The notes under the pieces: model-generated
The model's input: only the letters and a program-made list of their open reading frames with translations
The model's database searches: none
What the model was told of the DNA's origin: nothing
Origin: Flavobacteriales bacterium UBA7878
GTDB taxonomy: Bacteria > Bacteroidota > Bacteroidia > Flavobacteriales > Schleiferiaceae
Direction: 5' to 3'
Assembly (NCBI GenBank): GCA_002501205.1
Contig: DLRW01000017.1
Location: forward strand, 38,636-79,170
Length of the DNA: 40,535 nt
Made by a program: the position numbers and the translations under genes
Shown: piece after piece, positions 24,347-32,752 of the stretch
Numbering within the stretch: the stretch's first letter is position 1
Layout of the letters: every line of letters begins with the position of its first letter

Positions 24347-25029
24347 TGAATAGCCTTAAAACCTTGTTTTTCGAGATAATGATTGGCTTGCGAAAAGGGT
24401 TTGCTGCCAAAAAAGCCTCGGTGGGCCGATAAGGGTGAGGGATGAACGCCCTCTAGAATGAAATGTTTTTCGGCGGGAATGAATTTTTTCTTGCCTTGTG
24501 CATATTTACCCCAGAGGATAAAAACAATCGAATTTTGACTAGTGGCCAGGTATTCAATTAGTGCATTGGTAAAGGTCTCCCAGCCCCATTTAAGGTGCGC
24601 ACCGGCCTTGCCGTCTTCCACGCTTAAACTGGCGTTGAGCAATAATACCCCTTGCTTTGCCCAGGGACTCAGATTACCACTAAAGGGAGCGGGAATATTT
24701 AGATCTGCTTGCAATTCTTTAAAGATATTTCTCAAGGAAGGAGGGAAGGCCATGCCAGTGGGAACCGAGAAAGCTAAACCATGCGCTTGCCCCGGGCCAT
24801 GATAAGGGTCTTGACCTAAAATAACCACCTTGCAATCTTCCATCGGGAAAAATTCGAGAGCTTTAAACCATAAATGGGCCGGAGGATAAACTGGTATAGT
24901 AGAATTAATGCTATTAATTTTTCGCAAGAGATCCTGGAAATAATCCTTTTCAAATTCAGCCTCCAAAAAAGGTCGCCAGGAAGGATGTACCTGTTGGAGA
25001 AGGTCCTGATAGAATACCACAATCGGCAT
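24328..25029 (-). CDS. ung: Uracil-DNA glycosylase, family 1
   Basis: The 233-residue enzyme removes uracil from DNA at the start of base-excision repair. The water-activating loop GQDPYHGPGQAHG has D74 and H77, the uracil-binding LLLNASLSV segment is present, and the minor-groove loop HPSPLSAHRGFFG begins at H196. Length is normal. It is the first gene of a four-gene minus run and its last 19 bases overlap the Omp85 gene. It diverges from the small lipoprotein gene at 25119. Confidence 0.96.
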   Translation of the reverse strand: MPIVVFYQDLLQQVHPSWRPFLEAEFEKDYFQDLLRKINSINSTIPVYPPAHLWFKALEFFPMEDCKVVILGQDPYHGPGQAHGLAFSVPTGMAFPPSLRNIFKELQADLNIPAPFSGNLSPWAKQGVLLLNASLSVEDGKAGAHLKWGWETFTNALIEYLATSQNSIVFILWGKYAQGKKKFIPAEKHFILEGVHPSPLSAHRGFFGSKPFSQANHYLEKQGFKAIQWQVDI

Positions 25030-25062
25030 TTTTGAGTTAACAATAGAGGAACTGTGGTTAGC

Positions 25063-25080
25063 TATATTTGGCTAACTTTG
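25063..25080 (+). promoter_or_regulatory. Two overlapping TAnnTTTG elements before the small lipoprotein gene
   Basis: TATATTTG (25063-25070) and TAACTTTG (25073-25080) each match the Bacteroidota -7 element exactly. They lie 38-56 bases before the ATG at 25119 in the divergent gap with ung. No TTG sits at the consensus distance, so strength is uncertain, but they could drive the lipoprotein-ytxJ-barrel-lipA run. Confidence 0.45.
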
Positions 25081-25118
25081 TTGCAATCTATCTTAATTAC
25101 TCTTTAATCAAAAGAATT

Positions 25119-25241
25119 ATGAAAAAAGTATTGGTAGCAGTGATCTTAGTAGCGGGGGCTTTAGCGGTAACTTCCTGTGGTGGAGCTGAAAAGTGTCCTG
25201 CTTATACTGCAGTACCAGAGGCTGGGGAGGTGAATGTCTAA
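25119..25241 (+). CDS. 40-residue lipoprotein with Cys-Pro-Ala-Tyr motif
   Basis: This short frame encodes a clear lipoprotein signal: MKK, a hydrophobic core (VLVAVILVAGALAV) and lipobox VTSC with C20. The mature peptide is only about 20 residues, GGAEKCPAYTAVPEAG and a few more, with a second Cys in KCPAY. The stop is two bases before the ATG of ytxJ, and promoter-like boxes lie upstream, which supports it as a real gene. I recall similar tiny lipoproteins with a CPAY motif in other Bacteroidota, but no known function. It could be a thiol-active partner of YtxJ; that is inference. Confidence 0.75.
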   Translation: MKKVLVAVILVAGALAVTSCGGAEKCPAYTAVPEAGEVNV

Positions 25242-25243
25242 GG

Positions 25244-25582
25244 ATGAATATCCGGACTTTAACAGACCCCACTCAGTTTGAAGAGATAGATCAGGTTTCT
25301 GAGCAGGAATTTGCCATCATCTTTAAGCATTCTACTCGCTGTGTAATCAGTGCAATGGCATGGGATCGTTTGCAACGCGACTGGGATGAACATCTTTCTG
25401 ATTTACCGGTTTATTTTTTAGATTTGATTAAGTATCGGACAACTTCCGATGCAGTGTCTCGTCACTATGGCGTGGATCACGAATCGCCTCAGTTGATTTT
25501 AGTTAGGGAAGGCCGAGTTCAATACCAAACCTCCCATAATGGAATTAACGTTAAGGATATAAAAGAACTCGTAAATGGCTAA
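25244..25582 (+). CDS. ytxJ: YtxJ-type thioredoxin-fold protein of the bacillithiol system
   Basis: The 112-residue protein fits the YtxJ family of monothiol bacilliredoxin-like proteins, which reduce bacillithiol mixed disulfides. The signature FKHSTRCVISAMA is present, with a single active-site Cys (C32) followed by V-I-S. The thioredoxin fold is supported by the ESPQLILV segment with cis-Pro position and the GRVQY strand. I chose the ATG at 25244, two bases after the lipoprotein stop, rather than an upstream in-frame GTG at 25193, which lies inside that gene. Its end overlaps the next gene by 8 bases. Bacillithiol is made by many Bacteroidota. Confidence 0.88.
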   Translation: MNIRTLTDPTQFEEIDQVSEQEFAIIFKHSTRCVISAMAWDRLQRDWDEHLSDLPVYFLDLIKYRTTSDAVSRHYGVDHESPQLILVREGRVQYQTSHNGINVKDIKELVNG

Positions 25583-26324
25583 GATCAGAATCCTGACATT
25601 CATGCTCCTATTCGCTTTGTCGGCACAGGCACAGCTGGATACGGATGCAGATTTCAAGCGTCAGGTTTACGATCGCGCCTATACCGGAGGAATTAATTTT
25701 CACAGCAGAGGATACGGCCTAAATGGTCGCTACCTCAAGTTTTTGGATGGCTATAATGCTGCCGGTCTCGAAATTGACCTGGTGAAGCTTAGACATCCAA
25801 AGGAGACTATTTCATCGGAAGACATTTTTAATAATTACCGCGGTTTTGTGAAAGGCCGTATTAATTCATTTTACAGTGTTAGAGTAGGCTATATTCATGA
25901 GCATACTCTCTTTGATAAAACTGATCAGGGATCGGTGTCCATTTCTTCAATTTTCAGTGGTGGCCTGTCTTTGGGCCTCCTAAAGCCAATCTATTTAAGT
26001 GTGGATGAGTTTGGTCCGGATGGTGAATACTATACCAGTATTATTCGCTACACCGGAGAGACTAATCCGGCTAATATTAATGGTGAGGCAAATTTTTTAA
26101 CCGGAATTGAGGAAACCAAATTAAAACCTGGCGTCTATCTAAAAGGTGGGATAAGTTTTGACTACCAATTACTGGATGATAAAATCACCAGCGTAGAGGC
26201 CGGAGTTATCTATGATTACTTCTTTACGGAGGTGCCCATCTTCTTTGAGGAAGATCGGGATATCAATTGGAGCGGTTTTTTCCAGTTGTACATTACAGTA
26301 AACTTTGGTTATAAACTGAACTAA
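25575..26324 (+). CDS. Exported beta-barrel-like protein of unknown function
   Basis: The 249-residue protein has a signal peptide (MLLFALSAQAQ) and a mature part with many alternating, aromatic-ended strands, as expected for an outer-membrane barrel of roughly 8-10 strands, ending in NFGYKLN. No named family is recognised. It overlaps ytxJ by 8 bases and ends 4 bases before lipA, so it belongs to that transcript. Its role is unknown; a structural or transport barrel is the best inference. Confidence 0.75.
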   Translation: MAKIRILTFMLLFALSAQAQLDTDADFKRQVYDRAYTGGINFHSRGYGLNGRYLKFLDGYNAAGLEIDLVKLRHPKETISSEDIFNNYRGFVKGRINSFYSVRVGYIHEHTLFDKTDQGSVSISSIFSGGLSLGLLKPIYLSVDEFGPDGEYYTSIIRYTGETNPANINGEANFLTGIEETKLKPGVYLKGGISFDYQLLDDKITSVEAGVIYDYFFTEVPIFFEEDRDINWSGFFQLYITVNFGYKLN

Positions 26325-26328
26325 GAAA

Positions 26329-27222
26329 ATGAGTGAAGTTTTAGAAGCTAAATCTCCTGTTCGGGAGAAAGGTGCTATTAGCACGGGTAAGCCTAAATGG
26401 TTGCGCGTGAAATTGCCCACCGGACAGAATTATAAAAAGGTACGCGGTCTGGTACAGAACTATGATTTGCATACCATTTGCGAAAGCGGAAACTGCCCGA
26501 ATATGGGCGAATGTTGGGGAGAAGGTACGGCCACCTTTATGATTTTAGGTAATGTTTGTACTCGGAGCTGTGGTTTTTGTGCTGTAGCTACCGGTCGTCC
26601 GGATACCGTAGATTGGGATGAGCCCGAAAGAGTGGCGCGTTCAGTAAAATTGATGAAGGTTAAGCATTGTGTGCTTACTTCAGTAGATCGTGATGATTTG
26701 CGAGATGGCGGTTCCATCATCTGGAAGGAGACCGTTCAAGCGGTTCGCCGGATGAGCCCTGGTACAACGATGGAAACTTTGATTCCCGACTTTAAAGGGG
26801 AATGGCATAATATCGATCGCATTGTGGAAGCAGCACCCGAAATTGTGTCTCATAATATGGAAACCGTACGTCGCTTAACCCGTCAGGTACGTATTCAGGC
26901 TCAGTACGATCGCAGCTTGGCAGTACTCCGATATTTGAAAGATCAAGGCTTGCCACGCACTAAATCAGGTATTATGCTAGGTTTGGGCGAAAAAGAAGAA
27001 GAAGTTATACAGTCCTTAAAAGACTTAAGAGAGGCCAAGGTAGATATCGTTACGCTTGGTCAATATTTGCAACCTACTCCAAAGCATCTCCCTGTACAAG
27101 AGTTTGTTAGACCGGAGCAGTTTGAGAAGTACAAAGAAATTGGCCTGGATATGGGCTTCCGTTATGTTGAAAGTGGACCCTTGGTTCGATCTTCTTATCA
27201 TGCGGAAAGACATATGTTTTAA
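26329..27222 (+). CDS. lipA: Lipoyl synthase
   Basis: The 297-residue radical-SAM enzyme inserts two sulfurs into octanoyl groups on lipoyl domains of 2-oxoacid dehydrogenases. Both iron-sulfur clusters are visible: the auxiliary cluster C51-x4-C56-x5-C62 (CESGNCPNMGEC) and the SAM cluster C77-x3-C81-x2-C84 (CTRSCGFC). The C-terminal RSSYHA holds the conserved Ser ligand of the auxiliary cluster. Length and motifs are complete. It lies four bases after the barrel gene. No lipB is in the window. Confidence 0.97.
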   Translation: MSEVLEAKSPVREKGAISTGKPKWLRVKLPTGQNYKKVRGLVQNYDLHTICESGNCPNMGECWGEGTATFMILGNVCTRSCGFCAVATGRPDTVDWDEPERVARSVKLMKVKHCVLTSVDRDDLRDGGSIIWKETVQAVRRMSPGTTMETLIPDFKGEWHNIDRIVEAAPEIVSHNMETVRRLTRQVRIQAQYDRSLAVLRYLKDQGLPRTKSGIMLGLGEKEEEVIQSLKDLREAKVDIVTLGQYLQPTPKHLPVQEFVRPEQFEKYKEIGLDMGFRYVESGPLVRSSYHAERHMF

Positions 27223-27245
27223 GCCAAGGTTAAGTATTTAGAAAT

Positions 27246-27253
27246 TATATTTG
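27246..27253 (+). promoter_or_regulatory. TAnnTTTG promoter element for the Asp-box T9SS gene
   Basis: TATATTTG (27246-27253) matches the Bacteroidota -7 element and lies 30 bases before the ATG at 27283. The -33 region lacks a clear TTG at the normal distance. The AT-rich gap after lipA (27223-27282) is consistent with a promoter here. Confidence 0.5.
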
Positions 27254-27282
27254 TCGCACAGCATAAATCAAACGGAAAACGA

Positions 27283-30200
27283 ATGAAAAGAGGATTACTT
27301 TTCTCCATCGGTGGCTTAATGCTAGCTGGAGCTTATATCTGGATGAGCCCCGCCGAAAAGAATTATTACGAGCCTCGCGAACAGAGCCTGAATGAAGCCA
27401 GTGCTCAAGGTTACGCGGAGTATATGAGCAGGATCAGAAGAAACCCTGTTACCGGTAAAGTTGAAGAAGCAGATGTAATTGCCGCACGCGAACAATTGCA
27501 GCGTATGGCCAAGAACTCTTCTTCCAGCCTTAGCCTGCAGTGGACTGAGATGGGACCCAATGATATGGGTGGTCGTACTCGTTCGCTCCTTTTTGATAAA
27601 GACAATCCCAGTAAAATGTGGGCCGGTTCTGTAACCGGAGGTATTTTCCATAGCCCTAATGGCGGTCGTAGCTGGATTCCAGTAGATGATCAAATGGAAA
27701 ACCTGGTAGTTACCGATTTAGCTCAAGGAGCTGATGGTGCTATTTATGCCAGTACTGGAGAGAATTCTTACTTGTTCGTAAATACCTTGGATGGTGCCGG
27801 TATTTTTAAATCTACCGACGGTGGCTTAACCTTTAGTCAATTGGCCAGCACCGATCCTTCGCAAAACCCAAATGAGGGTTGGACCGAAGTAGGTAAAATC
27901 GCATGCGACCCTACTAATGCCAATCGCATTTATGCCGCCAGCTCCGACGGTTTAAAAATCTCCAATGATGGAGGTACCAGCTGGACTACTGAAATCAGTT
28001 CAGGAACCGGGCAAGACATTGTTGTAACAAAGTCTGGTGCTGTTTGGGCTAAAGTGGGACAAAGAATCTGGAAGTCTACCGATGGTAGCGCCGGAAGTTT
28101 CAACGAAATTACCCAGGCAGGTGGTAATACTGCTACCAGCATTGGTCGTACTACCGACCGTATGAAGATTGCAGTTAGCCCTTCCGATGAAAACTATGTA
28201 TATGTATTGGTAACTACCGGTCGTGTTTTCGATCGTGTGTATCAATCTACTGATGGCGGTACTACCTGGTCTGTTATTGGAACCCGTTCAGCTTTATTGA
28301 GTATGGTTGATCAATCACCTTTTGCTGTGATGATTGGTGTGGATCCTAAAGATAAGGAGCGCATTATCGTTGGTGGTTTAACCATGTGGGAATGGTCTAA
28401 GGATAATGGTTGGTTCCAAATTGCCAGTCAAAACTCAGGCTCTACAAATTTTTATGTTCACGTAGACTTACACGAGATCCAATGGCATCCTACCGATAGC
28501 AATACTATTTATGTTGGTAATGATGGTGGTATTTTCAAATCTACTAACGACGGCTTTAGCTGGACTGAAGAGAACAAAGGTTATGCAACCATTCAGTTCT
28601 ATAAAATGGCAGTTGGCTTCGATGGCGTAATCACCGGTGGAACTCAGGATAACGGTACTATTAAAATTGATCCAAACTCTACCTTACCTAAAGGTGGCGA
28701 GCGTACCATCGGTATTACTCAACCTGATGGATCCGTATTTGATGGTGATGGTGGTTATACCGCTATTTCTCACTTGGATCAGGAAGTGCGTTTTAAAGCC
28801 CGTCAGTACGGTCAAATTGGTCGTTCTATTAACTCAGGTGATGAGTACTCTTATTTCTACAATAGTAAAATGGCCGGACGTTACAATGCCTTCAGCTTTG
28901 CTTTTGCAGATTTCGTAACTCCTTACTTATTATGGGAGAAATTAGAAGATCGCAACAGTATTGATTCTATCGCATTTGTTGCTGATACCATAAAAATGAG
29001 CTACGGTTTCGGAAACGGAAACCCACGCTACTCCAGCCAGTTTACCAAGCCTCAGAGCTCAACTAAGTTTGTTCCTGAGTCTTTTGTGGTGAAGGCCGGG
29101 TCTCAAGTAGTTACTTCCGATGCCAGTGGTACTCTAAGTGGAGACGGTACTGGTACTTTCGATGCCGTAACAGGACAATATACAGTTGAATTTAATATTG
29201 GTACTTCTTTAGAAATTCGTGCCAGTGTGGCTACTATGTATGATCCAGGTGCGATCATCATCATTCCTAGTGAGACGGGGGATATTCCTATCACTGAAAC
29301 TATTCCAAACGGTTTGAACCCCAGCGATACCTTTATGGTACAAGATCCGGTTCAATCTATGTTTGCAGTGGGATTAACTGCTTATACCAATGCTAGTGAG
29401 CCTGGTAACTTAGGCGGTGGTGTTTGGTTAACTCGCGATGTATTGAGCAACCGTACTCAAATCCCAGAATGGTGGCACATCGGAGCCTTAGCGAATGGTG
29501 AAACTCCTTCTTGTATGGCATTCAGCCATGATGGCGACGCTTTATTTGTAGGTACTAACTTCGGTCGAGTAGTTCGTTATTCGAACCTAACCAATGCACG
29601 CACTGAGGAAACTGCAGATATTGACATCAACTATTTGGTAAACCCTCCAGCACCTAGTAATGCTGTAGTAAACGATCGGGTGATTTTCAGTCAGCCTAAT
29701 CGTTCAATCACCAGTATTGTAATTGATACTGAAGACCCAGATCGTTTAATTATTACTTGCGGTAACTACGGAAATAACTTGAATCACGTATTCTATACCG
29801 AGAATGCTCGCTCAGCTTCTTTGAGTACCTCAGGATTCGTAGCTAAGGATGGTAACTTACCTCCTATGCCTGTTATGGATGCCGTGATCAACTATAATGA
29901 TGCAAGTGGTGGTCAAGTAATCTTAGGAACTGACCTGGGAGTATTCACTACCGATGATATCACCGCAAGCAACGTGAACTGGACCGCTGAGAATAATGGT
30001 TTAGCCAATGTTCAGGTATTCGATCTTTTACAAACTCGTACTATTCGTTACGACCTTGTGAGCAATACTGATTTCGAAGGAGCGATCTACGCTGCTACGC
30101 ATGGTCGTGGTATTTTCCGTACCGGTTCTACTTCTGATTATGTAAGTATCGAAGAGCCTAAGCAAGTAGAGGTAGAAGCGATTGAGAAATTGGAGTTATT

Positions 30201-30438
30201 CCCTAACCCTGCTCAAAACAATGTAAATGTTGTTCTGAATCTTGAGAATCGCAGCGATGTGAAAATCAATGTTCGCGATATGAGCGGTAAATTGGTGAAA
30301 GCTGTTTCTTATAATAATCTGCCTGGCGGAACTGAAAAAGTAAGCTTCTCAGTTCAAAGCCTTAAAAACGGTAATTATGTAATTAGCGTAATCAAAGGCC
30401 AAGAGGTTAAAACTGGAAAACTGGTGATTGTTCACTAA
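27283..30438 (+). CDS. Large T9SS-sorted protein with BNR/Asp-box sialidase-like propeller
   Basis: The 1051-residue product has an N-terminal export signal (KRGLLFSIGGLMLAGAYIW) and then at least six Asp-box motifs of the form S-x-D/N-x-G-x-[TS]-[WF] (for example STDGGLTF, SNDGGTSW, STDGGTTW, STNDGFSW) between about residues 110 and 440, as in sialidase/VPS10-type beta-propellers. Catalytic residues of true sialidases (Arg triad, Tyr/Glu) cannot be confirmed by eye. The C-terminal ~80 residues (LELFPNPAQNNVNV onward) are a T9SS type A sorting domain. Codon use favours CGT, GTA, TTA and other abundant codons more than its neighbours, suggesting high expression. It has its own promoter-like box and a terminator. 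Confidence 0.88.
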   Translation: MKRGLLFSIGGLMLAGAYIWMSPAEKNYYEPREQSLNEASAQGYAEYMSRIRRNPVTGKVEEADVIAAREQLQRMAKNSSSSLSLQWTEMGPNDMGGRTRSLLFDKDNPSKMWAGSVTGGIFHSPNGGRSWIPVDDQMENLVVTDLAQGADGAIYASTGENSYLFVNTLDGAGIFKSTDGGLTFSQLASTDPSQNPNEGWTEVGKIACDPTNANRIYAASSDGLKISNDGGTSWTTEISSGTGQDIVVTKSGAVWAKVGQRIWKSTDGSAGSFNEITQAGGNTATSIGRTTDRMKIAVSPSDENYVYVLVTTGRVFDRVYQSTDGGTTWSVIGTRSALLSMVDQSPFAVMIGVDPKDKERIIVGGLTMWEWSKDNGWFQIASQNSGSTNFYVHVDLHEIQWHPTDSNTIYVGNDGGIFKSTNDGFSWTEENKGYATIQFYKMAVGFDGVITGGTQDNGTIKIDPNSTLPKGGERTIGITQPDGSVFDGDGGYTAISHLDQEVRFKARQYGQIGRSINSGDEYSYFYNSKMAGRYNAFSFAFADFVTPYLLWEKLEDRNSIDSIAFVADTIKMSYGFGNGNPRYSSQFTKPQSSTKFVPESFVVKAGSQVVTSDASGTLSGDGTGTFDAVTGQYTVEFNIGTSLEIRASVATMYDPGAIIIIPSETGDIPITETIPNGLNPSDTFMVQDPVQSMFAVGLTAYTNASEPGNLGGGVWLTRDVLSNRTQIPEWWHIGALANGETPSCMAFSHDGDALFVGTNFGRVVRYSNLTNARTEETADIDINYLVNPPAPSNAVVNDRVIFSQPNRSITSIVIDTEDPDRLIITCGNYGNNLNHVFYTENARSASLSTSGFVAKDGNLPPMPVMDAVINYNDASGGQVILGTDLGVFTTDDITASNVNWTAENNGLANVQVFDLLQTRTIRYDLVSNTDFEGAIYAATHGRGIFRTGSTSDYVSIEEPKQVEVEAIEKLELFPNPAQNNVNVVLNLENRSDVKINVRDMSGKLVKAVSYNNLPGGTEKVSFSVQSLKNGNYVISVIKGQEVKTGKLVIVH

Positions 30439-30458
30439 GCTTTCTGATTAGATATTTC

Positions 30459-30492
30459 AAAGCCGCCTTGGTTCTACTGAGGCGGCTTTTTT
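30459..30492 (+). terminator. Intrinsic terminator after the Asp-box T9SS gene
   Basis: AAAGCCGCCT (30459-30468) pairs with AGGCGGCTTT (30480-30489) with an 11-base loop, followed by a T-run to 30492. It begins 21 bases after the stop at 30438 and isolates this gene from GAPDH. Confidence 0.9.
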
Positions 30493-30587
30493 GTTTTGCC
30501 AATGGCGCTAATGTTGAAATCTATTTTCGCATTCCGACCGTATTTTTCTGGCTACCTTCGCGGTCTCACCACTCAACAATTTTCCCT

Positions 30588-31580
30588 ATGGTTCGAATAG
30601 CTATTAATGGATTCGGACGCATCGGACGCAGTTTAATGCGGGTTCTGGTGCATGAACCTCAGATTGAGGTTGTGGCAATAAATGATTTGGCTTCGGCTGA
30701 GAATTTGGCCCATCTCCTTAAATACGATACTACTCACCGACTTTTCCCGGAGGATATTCAACTGAATGGAGAAGTGCTAACCGTTGGTAAGCATAAAATT
30801 CTACTTTCCCATGAAGCTCAGGTCTCCAATTTGAACTGGAAAGATTTGGATCTGGACTTGATCATTGAATCTACCGGCAAGTATAAAACCAGTACCCATC
30901 TGGAAGATCATTTAAAGCTGGCAGCTAAAGTAATTTTAAGTGCCCCTCCCCAAGATGATATGAAGATGATTGTAATGGGGATTAACGAAGAAAGCATCCA
31001 GGCTGAGGATCGCTTACTTTCGAATGCTTCTTGCACCACCAATAGTGCGGCACCTTTAATTCAAGTGGTTGAAGAGCTATGTGGTATTCAACATGCTTTT
31101 ATCACCACCGTACACAGCTATACTACCGATCAACAATTACAAGACGGTCCGCATAAAGATTTTAGGAGAGGTAGAGCCGCTGCTGAGTCCATTGTGCCTA
31201 CCACTACCGGAGCAGCGAAGGCCATAACCCGCATTTTCCCGCATTTACAAGGCCTTATCGGTGGTGCGGGTATTCGTGTGCCAGTTCCGGATGGAAGTTT
31301 AACTGATATCACCTTTACCGTAAAAAAAACCGCCTCGGTGGAGGCGGTTCACAATGCATTTAAAGCGGCCTCCGAAGGGAGACTTAAAAACTATTTGGGC
31401 TATACCAACGAACCGATAGTTTCTCGGGACGTAATTGGCAGTACCTATTCCTCTTGGTATGATGAGGAGCTTACCACCGCCTTAGGCCCAATGTTAAAAG
31501 TCGTAGGCTGGTACGATAACGAAATGGGTTATTCGCACCGCCTGCGTGATTTAATACTCTACTTAAAGGATCGCTTCTAA
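30588..31580 (+). CDS. gap: Glyceraldehyde-3-phosphate dehydrogenase
   Basis: The 330-residue enzyme oxidises glyceraldehyde-3-phosphate with NAD in glycolysis. It shows the Rossmann motif INGFGRIGR, N32-D33 typical of NAD preference, the catalytic C149 in SNASCTTN, H176 in THSYT-like VHSYTTDQ, and the phosphate-binding GAAKAI and WYDNEMGYS. I used the ATG at 30588; the in-frame alternative at 30468 adds a stretch that crosses the terminator and does not match the family. The 3' end overlaps the converging thioredoxin gene by 18 bases. Bases 31322-31349 in this frame (coding TVKKTASVEAV) form a perfect minus-strand terminator. Confidence 0.95.
   Translation: MVRIAINGFGRIGRSLMRVLVHEPQIEVVAINDLASAENLAHLLKYDTTHRLFPEDIQLNGEVLTVGKHKILLSHEAQVSNLNWKDLDLDLIIESTGKYKTSTHLEDHLKLAAKVILSAPPQDDMKMIVMGINEESIQAEDRLLSNASCTTNSAAPLIQVVEELCGIQHAFITTVHSYTTDQQLQDGPHKDFRRGRAAAESIVPTTTGAAKAITRIFPHLQGLIGGAGIRVPVPDGSLTDITFTVKKTASVEAVHNAFKAASEGRLKNYLGYTNEPIVSRDVIGSTYSSWYDEELTTALGPMLKVVGWYDNEMGYSHRLRDLILYLKDRF
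31322..31349 (-). terminator. Minus-strand intrinsic terminator inside the GAPDH coding sequence
   Basis: On the minus strand AACCGCCTC (31349-31341) and GAGGCGGTT (31336-31328) form a perfect 9-bp stem around a 4-base loop, followed by six or more T (31327-31322). On the plus strand no U-run follows, so GAPDH transcription should not stop. It lies 214 bases past the stop of the converging thioredoxin gene (31563), the last gene of the minus run that begins at 38711. Confidence 0.8.
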
Positions 31581-32750
31581 TAAAGCTGGTAATTCAGCTG
31601 GGTTTACCTCCTTCTTAATGATGTTCCCTTCGCGGTCTACTAAAACAGTGTAAGGGATGCTTTGGATAGCGTAAGTCTGACCGGCAGAGCTGTTCCAGCC
31701 TTGAAGGTCACTCACGTGGTTATCCCATACTAAACCGTCTTGTTGAATTGCGGCTTGCCAGTCTTGAGCAGGACTTTGTTGATTGGGTAATCCGTCGAAA
31801 GACACACTTAAAATAGTGAAGCCACGATCTTTAAACTGCTCGTATACCCGAACCAATTGAGGATTAGTCATGCGGCAAGGACGACACCAGGCAGCCCAAA
31901 AATCAACTAACACCACTTTTCCACGTAAATCGGAAAGGCTTAAGATGGTACCATCGGCTTTGGGTAAAGAAATCTCAGGAGCAGGTCCTCCAACGGCGAT
32001 CGCATCCTGTCGAGCTTTCATAGCTTGCGTAGCAGCCATTTGTTCGCGCATTTGTTCCAATTGAGCATGGAAGGTTGTAGCATGTGCATTGTTAGGATAG
32101 GCGGCTTGCAGAGCGGAATCCACGCGGTTAAAGTACTCGCTGTGATCTTGAGCCCGTACAAAAGAATTATTGTAAATATTCAATTGGAAAATGAAGAGGT
32201 TGGCGATATTGGCTGGATCTTCATCAATTAAGCCCAAGTATTTAGCACTTCCGGCATCAATAATGTCTTCGAAGTCTTTTTGAGTACGACGAACAATTTC
32301 CTGGCTATTGGCACTATCCTGATACTGTTGACGCATCATGGATAAACTATCTACCTGATCGATATAAGCCTGGAAGGATGTATTAATCACCTGTAAACGC
32401 TCACTTTCCTTATTACCTTTTAAGTTGTATCCGCGGTTTACCTCTTGAACCATTGGTTCCAATTCAACCAGAATTTGTTCCGTTCCTTTGCTAAAGAAGG
32501 GAATGCGCATGCCATCATCGGTACTAATCAAATAGAAGTTGGCGCTGTCTACCGCAAAGGTGAGTTCGAAATTCCCATCCTCAGAATTTAAGGTGTCAAC
32601 AGCAATAGGATCGCTGGTTGCGGGGAGCTCTTCAATAATAATTTGCTTAACCCCGGGGGCGCTAATGCGTAAATCGGTTTTGCCTTCTTCCGTTTGAGAA
32701 CAGGCACTTAATAAGGTGATGAACAGACTTAGACTAACTAGTTTTTTCAT
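31563..32750 (-). CDS. TlpA-like thioredoxin-fold lipoprotein with DUF4369-like N-terminus
   Basis: The 395-residue protein has a lipoprotein signal (LLSAC, C17), a beta-rich N-terminal domain (~20-125) resembling DUF4369, a helical middle and a C-terminal AhpC/TSA-TlpA thioredoxin domain with WAAWCRPCR (C289, C292) and a cis-Pro in the SIPYTVLVD strand. It is likely a periplasmic thiol-disulfide oxidoreductase anchored in a membrane; the client is unknown. It starts two bases after gatB ends and overlaps the end of GAPDH by 18 bases on the other strand, with its likely terminator inside GAPDH. Confidence 0.93.
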   Translation of the reverse strand: MKKLVSLSLFITLLSACSQTEEGKTDLRISAPGVKQIIIEELPATSDPIAVDTLNSEDGNFELTFAVDSANFYLISTDDGMRIPFFSKGTEQILVELEPMVQEVNRGYNLKGNKESERLQVINTSFQAYIDQVDSLSMMRQQYQDSANSQEIVRRTQKDFEDIIDAGSAKYLGLIDEDPANIANLFIFQLNIYNNSFVRAQDHSEYFNRVDSALQAAYPNNAHATTFHAQLEQMREQMAATQAMKARQDAIAVGGPAPEISLPKADGTILSLSDLRGKVVLVDFWAAWCRPCRMTNPQLVRVYEQFKDRGFTILSVSFDGLPNQQSPAQDWQAAIQQDGLVWDNHVSDLQGWNSSAGQTYAIQSIPYTVLVDREGNIIKKEVNPAELPALLEAIL

Positions 32751-32752
32751 GT

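Noticed and set aside
27322..27693. 123-codon minus-strand open frame opposite the Asp-box gene
   Set aside because: It is fully inside a strongly supported gene with biased codons, has no family features, and reads like an antisense shadow.
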